In this document: piece after piece, positions 8,844 through 18,106 of the stretch | Position numbering within the stretch: position 1 is the first letter of the stretch | Layout: every line of letters starts with the position of its first letter | Assembly: GCA_965200805.1 (NCBI GenBank) | Contig: OZ241384.1 | Span: 248,001-312,000, forward strand | Direction of reading: 5' to 3' | DNA from: MPNP01 sp026709725 | Lineage (GTDB): Bacteria; Pseudomonadota; Alphaproteobacteria; Rhodobacterales; Rhodobacteraceae | DNA: 64,000 nucleotides | The notes under the pieces: model-generated | The model's database searches: none | What the model saw: the letters and a program-made list of their open reading frames with translations, nothing else | What the model was told of the DNA's origin: nothing | Translations under genes and position numbers: made by a program

Positions 8844-9878
8844 ATGATGGCGATACCGGGGAGACCCATCCAATCTCTGGTTCCGCGCGCCGGAACCCCT
8901 GACCCGGTTCTCCTGGCAAGCGTATGCCTCCTGGGATCTGTGTGGCTGATTGATCCGGCACAGGGGCGGCAAAGTCTCATCCAGACGATGGCGAGTTTCT
9001 GGAGCATTCTGCCTTTCCTGCTCCTTTCCGTCGGTGCTGTCGCTACGGCCCGTGCCACTGGAATCGAACATCATCTGGGCAGCATATTTCGGGGACGCAT
9101 GGTCATGATGATTGTTGCTGCCGCCCTGTTTGGTGCGCTCTCGCCCTTTTGTTCCTGCGGAGTCATTCCCCTGATTGCCGCACTCCTGGCCATGGGGGTG
9201 CCATTGGCACCCGTCATGGCATTCTGGCTGGCCTCCCCGCTGATGGACCCTGCCATGTTTATTCTGACGACCGCCCTTCTGGATCTGCACTTCGCGATCG
9301 GCAAGACGCTTGCAGCCTTCGGGATGGGTGTGCTGGGAGGATTTGGCATGCAATTCCTTCTGAGAATATATCCTGTCAATACGCCATTGCGGCAGGGAGT
9401 GGGCGGAGGGTGCGGCCTGAGCCCACTTGATGATTCCGATCCCGTTATCTGGAACTTCTGGCGCGATGCCGCACGCAGGTCGGAGTTCCTGGCAAGTGCT
9501 CGCGGGACCCTGGTCTTTCTGGGAAAATGGCTCCTGCTTGCATTTCTTGTCGAGAGTCTGATGCTCGCCTATATCCCCGCTGAGATGGTGGCCGCGCATC
9601 TCGGTGGACAGGGTCCTCTTTCGGTTCTGACGGCAGTCGCTGTCGGTGTTCCGGCGTATTTGAATGGCTTCGCAGCACTGCCATTGATTGCCGGTCTTGT
9701 TGATCAGGGTCTTGCGATGGGTCCGGCGATGGCCTTTCTGCTGGCTGGCGGCGTGACCTCAATCCCCGCAATGATGGCCGTCTTCGCCCTTGCCCGGGCT
9801 CCGGTCTTTGCAGCGTATCTTTTCCTTGCTTTCACGGGTTCTGTGGCCGGCGGCCTGCTCTATGGCGGGCTGACCTGA
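8844..9878 (+). CDS. Permease of the ArsP / UPF0718 (DUF318) family
   Basis: A 344-residue protein with about eight membrane helices. The family signature is present around residues 95-140: SPFCSCGVIPLIAALL followed by the helix containing MAFWLASPLMDPAMF. A second half-repeat has GVPAYLNGFAALPLIAGLV. Characterised relatives export trivalent organoarsenicals (ArsP), and the double Cys of CSCG is their metalloid-binding site; many others have no known substrate. No ars regulator or other arsenic gene is nearby, so the substrate is open. The start ATG ATG at 8844 has a poor ribosome site. The SDR gene converges 24 bp downstream. Confidence 0.82.
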   Translation: MMAIPGRPIQSLVPRAGTPDPVLLASVCLLGSVWLIDPAQGRQSLIQTMASFWSILPFLLLSVGAVATARATGIEHHLGSIFRGRMVMMIVAAALFGALSPFCSCGVIPLIAALLAMGVPLAPVMAFWLASPLMDPAMFILTTALLDLHFAIGKTLAAFGMGVLGGFGMQFLLRIYPVNTPLRQGVGGGCGLSPLDDSDPVIWNFWRDAARRSEFLASARGTLVFLGKWLLLAFLVESLMLAYIPAEMVAAHLGGQGPLSVLTAVAVGVPAYLNGFAALPLIAGLVDQGLAMGPAMAFLLAGGVTSIPAMMAVFALARAPVFAAYLFLAFTGSVAGGLLYGGLT

Positions 9879-9902
9879 TAGACACCGGTGAAGCGGGGAC
9901 GG

Positions 9903-10670
9903 TCAGACCCAGCCTGCATCGACAATAAAATTCTGGCCTGTGCACATTCGCGCCTGATCGGAGGCAAGAAAGAGAGCCATCGCGGCAATATCCTCCGGCT
10001 CAACCCGGCCCGGGAGTGACTGTGCGTCATCAATCTGGCGATCGGCAGCCGTATCTACATGCAATTCCAGCTGTTTGGCGGTCATGACCCAGCCCGGCAC
10101 AATCGTGTTGGCACGAATCCCGTGTGAGCCGTAATCACTCGCCAGGGCCCGTGTCAGTCCATGCACACCGGCCTTCGCTGCCGCATACATCGCCATGTGG
10201 CGGGGCTTCTGCATCCAGCTGATGGATCCAAGGTTGATGATGCAGCCGGAGCCGGTCCTGATCATTCCGGGAATGACGAACTGGCTGGCAAAGAAGGCGT
10301 GGCCCAGATTGACCGCAAGTGCGGATGTCAACTGGTCCGGTGATACTGTATCGAGAGCATGGCGCCGATCGTTGGCGGCGTTGTTGACCAGAATCCGGCA
10401 GGGACCATGGCAATCTGCCAATTCCCCAAGAGCGTTGCGATAGTGGTCGGTATTGGTGACATCACAGGCCTTGAACGCAACCTGGTGACCGGCATCGGCA
10501 AGAGTCCCGGCAAGTGCAATTCCGGGTTCAGTCAGGCAGTCGACAAAGCCAACCCGGGCCCCCTGAAGCGCAAAGGACTGAACGAGGACCCGCCCGATAC
10601 CGGTGGCACCACCGGAGATGATGACCGGGGCATCTTGCAGGCTCTCATAACGAACGGATCGGGTCAGCAT
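9903..10670 (-). CDS. SDR-family sugar 1-dehydrogenase-like oxidoreductase
   Basis: A 255-residue classical SDR. The NAD(P) loop is SGGATGIGR (near residue 20), then NNAAN, the catalytic Ser in INLGSISWM, and YxxxK as YAAAK. GSISWM, VPGWVMT and the C-terminus MCTGQNFIVDAGW closely recall galactose/xylose 1-dehydrogenases of the non-phosphorylative Caulobacter XylB / rhizobial GalDH type. It would oxidise an aldose to an aldonolactone with NAD+. It is the last gene of the minus-strand unit IclR - ATPase - SDR, 35 bp after the ATPase, and so is probably co-expressed with the neighbouring sugar importer and galactosidases. Sugar specificity is inferred from resemblance and context. Confidence 0.85.
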   Translation of the reverse strand: MLTRSVRYESLQDAPVIISGGATGIGRVLVQSFALQGARVGFVDCLTEPGIALAGTLADAGHQVAFKACDVTNTDHYRNALGELADCHGPCRILVNNAANDRRHALDTVSPDQLTSALAVNLGHAFFASQFVIPGMIRTGSGCIINLGSISWMQKPRHMAMYAAAKAGVHGLTRALASDYGSHGIRANTIVPGWVMTAKQLELHVDTAADRQIDDAQSLPGRVEPEDIAAMALFLASDQARMCTGQNFIVDAGWV

Positions 10671-10705
10671 GGCGCAGGCATGGATGCAGAAACCATGGCA
10701 GGCTC

Positions 10706-11767
10706 CTATGCCCGGAGCCGGGCACCGCTGGCCGCATCGAAGATCAGGGCCGCGTCATCATCGAATCGGAGTGTGACGGTCTCATTGGCGGGTGATGGGG
10801 CGGTGCCCCGGGACTCGACCACGATGCGTTCCCCGGTCGGGGTCGTGAGGTAATCATAGGCCACGCCGCCGAGATTTTCGGTCAGCTCGATCCGGAGAGC
10901 GGATGGAGCTGCCTCCACCGAGAGCAGCTGCGGGCGCAGGCCGACCGTCACGGTCTGGCCCGATGCCGGCAACTGGACGGCGGGACTGATGGAGCGGTCG
11001 AGTGCCTCAATGCGGATCTGGTCCCCGTTCACGGTTCCCTTGAGAAAATTCATGGCCGGGGAGCCGATGAAGCCGGCCACGAACCGGTTGTGCGGGTCAT
11101 GGTAGAGGTCGAGGGGGGCGCCCACCTGCTGAATGGTCCCATCCCGCAGCACGACAATCTTGTCAGCGAGTGTCATGGCCTCCACCTGATCATGGGTCAC
11201 ATAGATCATGGTGGCACTGAGTTCCTTGTGGAGGCGGGCAATCTCGACCCGCATCTCGACCCGGAGCTCCGCATCAAGGTTGGAGAGCGGTTCGTCGAAG
11301 AGAAAGACATCGGGGCCACGCACGATGGCGCGGCCAATCGCCACCCGCTGACGCTGACCACCGGAGAGCATTTTGGGCTTGCGTTTCAGATACTCGTCGA
11401 GTCGAAGGATCTTCGAGGCCACATCGACCTTTTGGCGAATCTCCGCTTTCGGATGGCCGGTCATCTTCAGGCCAAACCCCATATTTTCCTCGACCGTCAT
11501 ATGCGGGTAAAGTGCATAGGTCTGAAAGACCATCGCAACACCACGATCGGCCGGATCGGCCCGCGTGACATCACGGCCACCGATACTGATGGATCCTTCA
11601 GTGGTTTCCTCAAGCCCGGCGACCATGCGAAGCAATGTTGACTTTCCGCATCCTGACGGGCCGACAAAGACACAGAATTCCCCATCCTTGATCCGGAGGT
11701 CAACACCGTGGATGACCTGGGTCTCTCCAAATCGTTTGATCACATTCTCCAGCACGACACCAGTCAT
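10706..11767 (-). CDS. ABC sugar importer ATPase (MsmK/UgpC type)
   Basis: A 353-residue CUT1-type ATPase. Walker A is GPSGCGKST, the signature is LSGGQRQRVAIGRAI, Walker B is VFLFDEPLSNLD, the switch is VTHDQ, and about 120 C-terminal residues form the TOBE/regulatory region. The start at 11767 is preferred because its ATG overlaps the TGA of the IclR gene (ATGA) and the protein then begins MTGVVLENVIKRF. It should energise the permease pair at 14064-15846, which has no ATPase of its own on the plus strand. Expression together with the IclR regulator suggests autoregulated control of importer activity. Confidence 0.93.
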   Translation of the reverse strand: MTGVVLENVIKRFGETQVIHGVDLRIKDGEFCVFVGPSGCGKSTLLRMVAGLEETTEGSISIGGRDVTRADPADRGVAMVFQTYALYPHMTVEENMGFGLKMTGHPKAEIRQKVDVASKILRLDEYLKRKPKMLSGGQRQRVAIGRAIVRGPDVFLFDEPLSNLDAELRVEMRVEIARLHKELSATMIYVTHDQVEAMTLADKIVVLRDGTIQQVGAPLDLYHDPHNRFVAGFIGSPAMNFLKGTVNGDQIRIEALDRSISPAVQLPASGQTVTVGLRPQLLSVEAAPSALRIELTENLGGVAYDYLTTPTGERIVVESRGTAPSPANETVTLRFDDDAALIFDAASGARLRA

Positions 11768-12627
11768 ATCTCGTTCACTCCAGCTCTCTCTGCTGTTGAT
11801 GCTTGTTCCGGATACTGCCAACTCACCGCCTCTTCGGCAATCAGAACTGCGGTGCGCTTCACCAATGGCATCAATTTCGCAAGTTCCTCAAGGCTGCTGA
11901 TCCGGGTGGTTGCGGTCACCGACAGCGCACCGAGTACACGATGCGCAGGGCTCAGGATCGGTGCCGCGATGCAAAGGATACCCGGTTCGTGCTCTTCATC
12001 GTCGCATGCGTAGCCGCGTCCCCGAATCCCGGCAAGTTCACACCTCAGTGCCGCTTCATCGACAATTGTATTGCCTGTAAACCGCCGAAACGATTGCTCC
12101 TTCAAGGCTTCATCAAGTTCAGAATCGCTGAGATGGGCGAGCATCGCTTTGCCGACACCGGTGCAATAGGCCGGTCCGATACGCCCGGATTCACTAAACA
12201 TCTCGACAGGATCGGCAGCATTGCGTTTATCGACATACAGCACATGACCGCTGTCGAGCTGAGCCAGATGAACTGTCTTTCCGATACTGTTTGACAGGTC
12301 ATCGATAAAGGGTCGCGCCACAGGGGCAAGCGATGCCTGTTCCCAGGCAGCATGGGCAAGGCGGACAAGGCGCAAACCGAGGGAATAGGTATGGTCGTCG
12401 GAATTGAAGGTCAGCATCCGCTGATTGGTCAGGGTCTGCAGAAGACGGTGGACGGTGGCCTTGGGATATGTGCTGCGTGCACAGAGTTCAGAAAAACGAA
12501 CAGGCCGCCGGAATTCTGCGGCCAGGGCAAGCAGGTCAAGCGCCTTGCCCACAGTGCCGCCCAGGGATCGTGATCCGTTCACGGCCGGGTTGCCACTCTG
12601 GGACGGGATTTTTTGCATCAAACTCAT
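11764..12627 (-). CDS. IclR-family transcriptional regulator
   Basis: A 287-residue protein with the N-terminal winged helix (about residues 25-90: GTVGKALDLLALAAEF, ATVHRLLQTLTNQRML) and the C-terminal effector-binding domain with YCTGVGKAMLAHL, both typical of IclR proteins. These bind short palindromes as dimers and respond to small carboxylates or sugar acids. It is divergent from the binding-protein gene at 12728, and the 100-bp gap contains a perfect palindrome (12663-12691) that is the obvious operator for both directions. It overlaps the downstream ATPase start by 4 nt. Confidence 0.93.
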   Translation of the reverse strand: MSLMQKIPSQSGNPAVNGSRSLGGTVGKALDLLALAAEFRRPVRFSELCARSTYPKATVHRLLQTLTNQRMLTFNSDDHTYSLGLRLVRLAHAAWEQASLAPVARPFIDDLSNSIGKTVHLAQLDSGHVLYVDKRNAADPVEMFSESGRIGPAYCTGVGKAMLAHLSDSELDEALKEQSFRRFTGNTIVDEAALRCELAGIRGRGYACDDEEHEPGILCIAAPILSPAHRVLGALSVTATTRISSLEELAKLMPLVKRTAVLIAEEAVSWQYPEQASTAERAGVNEI

Positions 12628-12662
12628 GATTGACAGGCGATATCAGATGCGGTAAGGATTGT

Positions 12663-12691
12663 CAATATGTGGAATCCATTTCCACATATTG
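12663..12691. promoter_or_regulatory. 29-bp perfect palindrome, probable IclR operator
   Basis: Arms caatatgtggaa (12663-12674) and ttccacatattg (12680-12691) are exact inverse complements around the 5-nt centre tccat. The TGGAA/TTCCA halves resemble known IclR-family sites. The palindrome starts 36 bp upstream of the regulator start (12627) and ends 37 bp before the binding-protein start (12728), so one dimer could control both divergent units. Confidence 0.75.
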
Positions 12692-12727
12692 GGACTTTTC
12701 AGCATTCAATCCAAGGAGGAAGAGATA

Positions 12728-13993
12728 ATGCGCTCCACCCTCAAAGCGGCGCTTGCGGCGCTTGCAACAGTCGCCTTCACATCCGGCGGCACCTTCGGCG
12801 ATGGTCACTCTCTGACCGGGAATCTGAAGATATTTCTTGACACCTCCAACCCGGCACCGCGGGCGACGATGGAAGCGATGATCGGGCGATTCCAGGAGAT
12901 GCACCCTGATCTTGAAATCGATGTCACGGTGATCGACCGCGAAGAATACAAGACACAGATCCGCAATTTCCTGACTGCCAATCCACCGGATGTCGCCAAC
13001 TGGTATGCCGCAAACCGGATGCGCCCCTATGTGGAAGCGGGCCTGTTCGAGGATGTCTCGGACCTCTGGCAAGATCCGGAAATCGCCGCCAATCTGGCAT
13101 CGACGAAAGGTGCGCTCACGATTGATGGCAAACAGTGGGGCGTGCCCTACACCTACTACCAGTGGGGCGTCTATTACCGCAAGGACATCTATGAGGAGTT
13201 GGGGCTCAGCGAAGCGGCTGACTGGGAACAGTTCGTCGCCAATTGCCAGGCCATTCTCGATTCCGGACGCAAATGCTTCACCATCGGGACCAAATTCCTG
13301 TGGACTGCCGGCGGTTGGTTCGACTATCTGAACATGCGCACCAATGGCTTTGACTTCCATATGTCTCTGGCTGCGGGTGACGTCAGCTGGGAAGATGATC
13401 GAGTCAGGCAGACATTCGCCAACTGGCGTCAGCTGATCGACATGGGTGCGTTTATCGACAATCACCAGACGTACAGCTGGCAGGAGGCACTGCCCTTCAT
13501 CGTCAACGGCGAAGCCGTTCATTACCTGATGGGCAACTTCGCCGTCGCCCCGCTGCGCGATGCCGGGCTGACCGACGACCAGATCGACTTCTATCAGTTT
13601 CCGGTCATCAATTCGGCTGTATTGCTGGCGGAGGATGCACCGACCGATACCTTTCACATTCCAGCGAATGCCGAGAACAAGGAAGCGGCCCGTGCGTTCC
13701 TGAAATTCGTGGTCTCGGAAGATGAGCAGACCGAGATCAACAATGGCAGCAATCTTGGGCAGTTGCCGGTCAACGCCAAATCTTCGGTCGACGATGACAA
13801 GTTCCTCAGGGAAGGCTTTGCCATGCTGTCGACGAATTCACCCGGCGGCGTGGCCCAGTTCTGGGACCGGGATGCACCCGCCGAGATGGCCAAGGTCTCA
13901 ATGGAGGGTTTCCAGGAGTTCATGGTCAAACCCGACGATCTTGACCGTATCCTTTCCAGGCTCGAGCGGGCGCGTCAACGGATCTACAATTAA
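12728..13993 (+). CDS. ABC sugar-binding protein (extracellular family 1)
   Basis: A 421-residue periplasmic binding protein with a signal peptide (MRSTLKAALAALATVAF, cleavage probably near residue 20-25) and the family-1 solute-binding features: NLKIFLDTSNPAPRATMEAMI, a GKQWGVPYTYYQWGVYYRKD stretch, and FHIPANAENKEAARAFLKF. The start at 12728 is set by a strong AGGAGG about 9 nt upstream; a longer open frame into the operator is rejected. It captures a sugar or oligosaccharide for the permeases downstream. A 10-bp hairpin follows its stop codon. Substrate inferred as a galactoside from the adjoining GH4 and GH2 enzymes. Confidence 0.92.
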   Translation: MRSTLKAALAALATVAFTSGGTFGDGHSLTGNLKIFLDTSNPAPRATMEAMIGRFQEMHPDLEIDVTVIDREEYKTQIRNFLTANPPDVANWYAANRMRPYVEAGLFEDVSDLWQDPEIAANLASTKGALTIDGKQWGVPYTYYQWGVYYRKDIYEELGLSEAADWEQFVANCQAILDSGRKCFTIGTKFLWTAGGWFDYLNMRTNGFDFHMSLAAGDVSWEDDRVRQTFANWRQLIDMGAFIDNHQTYSWQEALPFIVNGEAVHYLMGNFAVAPLRDAGLTDDQIDFYQFPVINSAVLLAEDAPTDTFHIPANAENKEAARAFLKFVVSEDEQTEINNGSNLGQLPVNAKSSVDDDKFLREGFAMLSTNSPGGVAQFWDRDAPAEMAKVSMEGFQEFMVKPDDLDRILSRLERARQRIYN

Positions 13994-14005
13994 CGCAGAA
14001 CGGGT

Positions 14006-14032
14006 CCGGCAGGATTGTCTCGATCCTGCCGG
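14006..14032 (+). promoter_or_regulatory. 10-bp perfect hairpin between binding protein and permease genes
   Basis: Arms ccggcaggat (14006-14015) and atcctgccgg (14023-14032) enclose a 7-nt loop in the 70-bp gap. There is no T-run, so partial termination is unlikely. Such hairpins after binding-protein genes usually protect the upstream mRNA and raise binding-protein output over the permeases. Confidence 0.6.
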
Positions 14033-14063
14033 CCGCTGAAGACGAGAGGGAAAACCGGGTTCC

Positions 14064-14996
14064 ATGTCCCGAACCGACATGCCGCTGATTGGCAGGCAGA
14101 GCTCATGGCTGCGGCGCAACCAGATCGCCCTTGCGCCGTGGCTTTTTTTGACACCCGTCGTCCTGTTCTTCCTGTTCTATGTGATTTTTCCCATTTTCCA
14201 ATCGTTCAATGTCTCACTCTATGAATGGGATGGGCTGGGGCCCAGGAAATACGTCGGATTCCGGAACTACGAATATCTCTACTGGGAATTCGTCGACCGC
14301 GATGCGTTCTTTGTTTCGCTGAAGAACAATGTGCTCTGGCTGGTTTTGTATCTGCTGGCGATTCCGGCAGGATTGTTGATTGCTCTGTTCCTGAACCAGA
14401 CTGTGGCGGGTATCCGTCTCTACAAATCCTTGTTCTTCTTCCCGTTTGTCATCAGCCAGGTTGTCGTTGGACTCGTCTTTACCTGGTTCTACGACCCGAC
14501 CTTCGGCCTCCTGAACTCGCTTCTCGGTGTTTTCGGCCTCGGTCCGGTCAATGTTCTGGGAGATGAGAATCTTGTCACTTACGGGATTGTCCTGGCGGGA
14601 CTCTGGCCACAGACCGCCTATTGCATGATCCTTTATCTCACCGGGCTCAATGCGGTTGATCCGGAGCAAATCGAAGCCGGTCGGCTGGATGGCGCAAAAG
14701 GTGTGAGGATGCTGTGGTATGTGATCGTGCCACAACTCAGACCCGCGACCTTTATCGCTTTCGTGGTGACGATCATCGGTGCGCTCAGATCCTTTGACTT
14801 CATTGCAGTCATGACGCAGGGCGGCCCCTTCGGATCATCACGCGTTCTCGCCTTCTACATGTTCGAGGTGGCCCTGTCGGAATACGGTTTCCGCATGGGT
14901 TACGGTGCGGCGATTGCTGTCACGCTGTTTGCGATCATGGTGGTGTTCATCGCCTATTTCCTGTGGTCGATGTATCGCGAGGAAAGGGGTTACTGA
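14064..14996 (+). CDS. ABC sugar permease (MalF/UgpA type)
   Basis: A 310-residue inner-membrane protein with six predicted helices, the first near residues 25-47 (FLTPVVLFFLFYVIFPIF). The EAA loop that docks on the ATPase is visible as EAGRLDGAKGVRMLWYVIVPQLRP near residues 208-232. It forms the channel heterodimer with the next gene, 1 bp downstream. The start ATG at 14064 follows gaggga about 12 nt upstream. Confidence 0.93.
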   Translation: MSRTDMPLIGRQSSWLRRNQIALAPWLFLTPVVLFFLFYVIFPIFQSFNVSLYEWDGLGPRKYVGFRNYEYLYWEFVDRDAFFVSLKNNVLWLVLYLLAIPAGLLIALFLNQTVAGIRLYKSLFFFPFVISQVVVGLVFTWFYDPTFGLLNSLLGVFGLGPVNVLGDENLVTYGIVLAGLWPQTAYCMILYLTGLNAVDPEQIEAGRLDGAKGVRMLWYVIVPQLRPATFIAFVVTIIGALRSFDFIAVMTQGGPFGSSRVLAFYMFEVALSEYGFRMGYGAAIAVTLFAIMVVFIAYFLWSMYREERGY

Positions 14997-14997
14997 A

Positions 14998-15846
14998 ATG
15001 TTCCCGACGCCGATCGAACGGACATCGCGCGCTTGGCAGCTGACCTACCGGATGCTGCTTCCGGCGGCCCTGATCATGTGGCTTCTCCCGCTGATTGCCG
15101 TCGCCATTTTTTCGATCAAGCCGGCCGCTGACTTCACCACCGGCAATTATTGGGGATGGCCATCGGCCTTCGAGGGATTCACCAATTACGGCAAGGTCTT
15201 TTTCGAAAGTGACATGCCGCGCTACCTGCTGAATTCGGTCTTTATCACGCTTCCCACCGTCGCTGGCGCAGTGATCTTGAGCAGCATGACGGGCTTTGCT
15301 CTCGGGATCTATCGCTTTCGTGCCAATATTTTGATATTTTTCATGTTTGTCGCTGGAAATTTTGTGCCTTTCCAGATCCTCATGGTGCCGGTTCGTGATC
15401 TGACCCTGCAGCTTGGCCTCTACAACACCATTACCGGACTGGTGTTGTTCCATGTCGCCTTCCAGACAGGTTTCTGCACATTGTTCATGCGCAATTTCAT
15501 CAGGGCTCTCCCTTTCGAGCTGATTGAGGCGGCACGGGTTGAGGGCGTGAACGAGTTCAGGATTTTCTGGTTCGTCGTGTTGCCGTTGATGAAGCCTGCG
15601 ATTGCGGCACTCGCGGTTCTGATCTTTACCTTCATCTGGAACGACTACTTCTGGGCCGTCGTCCTGACCCAGGGCGTTGAGACGCAGCCCGTGACCGCCG
15701 GAATCACCAGTTTCAACGCCCAGTACCGGGCGGCGTACCATCTGATGAGTGCCGGATCGATTATCGCCGCGCTCCCGCCAGTCCTGATGTTCTTCCTGAT
15801 GCAGCGGCATTTCATCGCCGGCCTGACCCTCGGCGCCGTCAAGTAG
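14998..15846 (+). CDS. ABC sugar permease (MalG/UgpE type)
   Basis: A 282-residue six-helix permease with an EAA loop, IEAARVEGVNEFRIFWFVVLPL, and the typical MalG-type C-terminus ending FIAGLTLGAVK. The start at 14998 is chosen because it follows the previous stop by 1 nt and has aaagggg upstream. A longer open frame back to 14905 runs inside the preceding gene and is rejected. Its last 8 bp overlap the 3' end of the convergent GH2 gene. Confidence 0.93.
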   Translation: MFPTPIERTSRAWQLTYRMLLPAALIMWLLPLIAVAIFSIKPAADFTTGNYWGWPSAFEGFTNYGKVFFESDMPRYLLNSVFITLPTVAGAVILSSMTGFALGIYRFRANILIFFMFVAGNFVPFQILMVPVRDLTLQLGLYNTITGLVLFHVAFQTGFCTLFMRNFIRALPFELIEAARVEGVNEFRIFWFVVLPLMKPAIAALAVLIFTFIWNDYFWAVVLTQGVETQPVTAGITSFNAQYRAAYHLMSAGSIIAALPPVLMFFLMQRHFIAGLTLGAVK

Positions 15847-18097
15847 GCACTTCCCCGCCCACGCATGCCAGTGCGATTGCCCTCCCCGCCATTCCCGGCA
15901 CGGTCGCCTCAACATGCACGGGACCCCGACCACCGGTCGACCGGATCCAGAACGCCGTCCGACCACCCCGAAGCACCGTCTCGGTCGGCCCGAGACAATG
16001 GGCCGGTCCCCGCACCGAGATGCCGACCGGACGATTCGCATGGTGCAATTGATGGCCCAGCTGGTCCCTGGCCGTGACCACGACCCGGACTTCATCCGAT
16101 TCTGACGCCAGAATCTCCCAATGATCAGGCACGAGAGTCAAACCGCTCAGCACAGGGTTGCAGACCAGCGTCCGGGTGAGAGCCGTTCTGTCATCAAGAA
16201 GGCCATCCAGCGTGACATCCTGCCACCGTTCACCCCAACCTCCGAGTTCGCCATCCGGAAAATCCCGGTGCGTGAAAACAACGGGCGGGTACTGCAAATG
16301 CGGGTATGATTGCCGGTCCGGCGCACAGGTCACAGGAGGCCGGGATCCGTACTGCAGGCGGACCGCATCGCAATTCGTGAGAACAATCAGTGGCAGAACA
16401 CCGCCCATGCTGCGCTCACCCCGGGCCCAGTACGTGACCGGCTCCAGAACGGCCCGATCCGTTGGTGATCGCTGGCTGGCATACGCATGGGCGGCAAATT
16501 TCGGCAGACGGAACATGTCGAGAACGCCATGGTGACAGATCCCGCCTGCACCGAAATCCCTGTGCGTGTTGTAATCAGCGAAGCACCAGCCGATACAGCC
16601 CGCGATATCCGAAGCCCCCGCGCTGGCATTCAGGACCTCAAGATAACGGACGACATGTTCAATCTGACGTTCTTCATGATCCTCGCGCCGCGTTGGATAC
16701 ATATGGCCGTTGAATTCGGTGACCAGATACGGGACCTGTCTGTCCAGGCCCGTCACCTCCTCGCGTGAGCGCAATGGCGTCCGCGGGCGGTTTGCACCCG
16801 GGGCCATCTCCTGTCCCATGATGAAATCATTCATGGTGTAGACATCCTCCAGCAAGCAGCTTTCGGTCAGATTGCGGACACCGGCCGTCTGACGTGAGGG
16901 ATCAAGGGTCCGGGCGCACGCATTCGCCCTGGCATAAAGATCATTGCAATCGGCGGATTCATTCACCCTGACCCCCCACATCATGATGGATGGGTGGTGC
17001 CGGTCGCGGCGGATCATCGCCTCGATGTTCCTGAGATGCTGCTGTTGCCAGACAGGACCACCGACATGCTGCCAACCCGGGGCCTCCGGAAAAACCATGA
17101 GGCCGATGCGGTCGCAATGATCAAGGAACCAGGGGGACTGGGGATAATGGGATGTGCGGACCAGATTGCATCCAAGATCAAATTTGAGAATCTCTGCGTC
17201 CCTCTCCTGCGCCCGCCGCCCCATGGCATAGCCGACATAGGGCCAGGACTGATGGCGGTTCAGGCCGCGAATCTTGACCTTCCGCCCGTTCAGAAAGAAC
17301 CCGTCCGGCCGGAATTCCGCCTGCCGGAATCCCGTCATGACGCTGATCGCATCATCAGATTGCCCATGATCCAGTGAAACGGTGACCCGATACAGTGCGG
17401 GGGTGTCGATATCCCAGAGTTCCAGTGCCTCCGGGCCGGGCATTCTGATGTCTGCCAGACCATCCCTGGCCACACCTGCCGCCTCGGCCACGGCCAGACC
17501 GTCATGGTCTTCGATCCGGACCCGAAGCCCGACCGGACCATCCGCCCCCCGAAGCCGGCATCGAACCCGCAATGTCCGCTCCCGCTGCAACAGGGACTCC
17601 GCATCCACCCTGATCGTGTCAATCAAGAGACTGTTGCGCTGTATCAGCCACACATCCCGATACAGCCCGGCATAGGTCAGGTAGTCAATCTGGCCGCCAA
17701 ATGGCGGGATCTCCGGATTCTGGGCACCGTCAACAATGACGCTGATCAGATTCACCCCCGGCTGCAGATATGGCGTTATGCTGGTCTCCAATGGTGTGTA
17801 GCCGTCGCGATGGGTGCCGGCCAATGTTCCGTTGATGTAGACATGTCCATCAGCCATCATCCCATCGAAGCGCAGGGCAATGCTCCGATCAAGAAACGCC
17901 GGCCGCCAGGCCAGCTCCTTCTGGTAACAGAACGGCCGATGCCAGACGGTTTCGTCAAATGAGTCAAGCGGAACATCAATCGCATTGTGTGGCAGACGGA
18001 CCCGCTTGCCCGGTCTGAATGTCCCGACACAATCCGGATGGAACTCTGCATGAAAGTGCCAATCCGAATTGAATGCCTCGACTGTCCGCATCATCAC
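15839..18097 (-). CDS. Glycoside hydrolase family 2 enzyme (beta-galactosidase/beta-glucuronidase-like)
   Basis: A 752-residue GH2 protein without a visible signal peptide, so probably cytoplasmic. Order: N-terminal sugar-binding jelly roll (to about 165), immunoglobulin-like domain (about 165-260), then the TIM barrel. RGLNRHQSWP and VRTSHYPQSPWFLDHCDRIG are typical. The general acid/base Glu lies in MWGVRVNES and the likely nucleophile Glu in YLVTEFNGHMYP. It cleaves beta-galactosides or similar beta-glycosides. It lies 9 bp after the GH4 gene on the same strand and forms a two-gene unit. The start could be GTG 18097 or one of two ATGs that follow at once. Confidence 0.9.
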   Translation of the reverse strand: MMMRTVEAFNSDWHFHAEFHPDCVGTFRPGKRVRLPHNAIDVPLDSFDETVWHRPFCYQKELAWRPAFLDRSIALRFDGMMADGHVYINGTLAGTHRDGYTPLETSITPYLQPGVNLISVIVDGAQNPEIPPFGGQIDYLTYAGLYRDVWLIQRNSLLIDTIRVDAESLLQRERTLRVRCRLRGADGPVGLRVRIEDHDGLAVAEAAGVARDGLADIRMPGPEALELWDIDTPALYRVTVSLDHGQSDDAISVMTGFRQAEFRPDGFFLNGRKVKIRGLNRHQSWPYVGYAMGRRAQERDAEILKFDLGCNLVRTSHYPQSPWFLDHCDRIGLMVFPEAPGWQHVGGPVWQQQHLRNIEAMIRRDRHHPSIMMWGVRVNESADCNDLYARANACARTLDPSRQTAGVRNLTESCLLEDVYTMNDFIMGQEMAPGANRPRTPLRSREEVTGLDRQVPYLVTEFNGHMYPTRREDHEERQIEHVVRYLEVLNASAGASDIAGCIGWCFADYNTHRDFGAGGICHHGVLDMFRLPKFAAHAYASQRSPTDRAVLEPVTYWARGERSMGGVLPLIVLTNCDAVRLQYGSRPPVTCAPDRQSYPHLQYPPVVFTHRDFPDGELGGWGERWQDVTLDGLLDDRTALTRTLVCNPVLSGLTLVPDHWEILASESDEVRVVVTARDQLGHQLHHANRPVGISVRGPAHCLGPTETVLRGGRTAFWIRSTGGRGPVHVEATVPGMAGRAIALACVGGEVPT

Positions 18098-18106
18098 GCC
18101 CGATCT

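Noticed and set aside
8454..9599. Long open frame on the minus strand (381 codons)
   Set aside because: Antisense to the ArsP-like permease, rich in His/Gln/Arg as expected of a shadow frame.
12662..13657. Minus-strand open frame of 331 codons
   Set aside because: Antisense to a well-supported binding-protein gene.
14947..16095. Minus-strand open frame of 382 codons
   Set aside because: Antisense to the second sugar permease and overlapping the GH2 gene; no family motifs.
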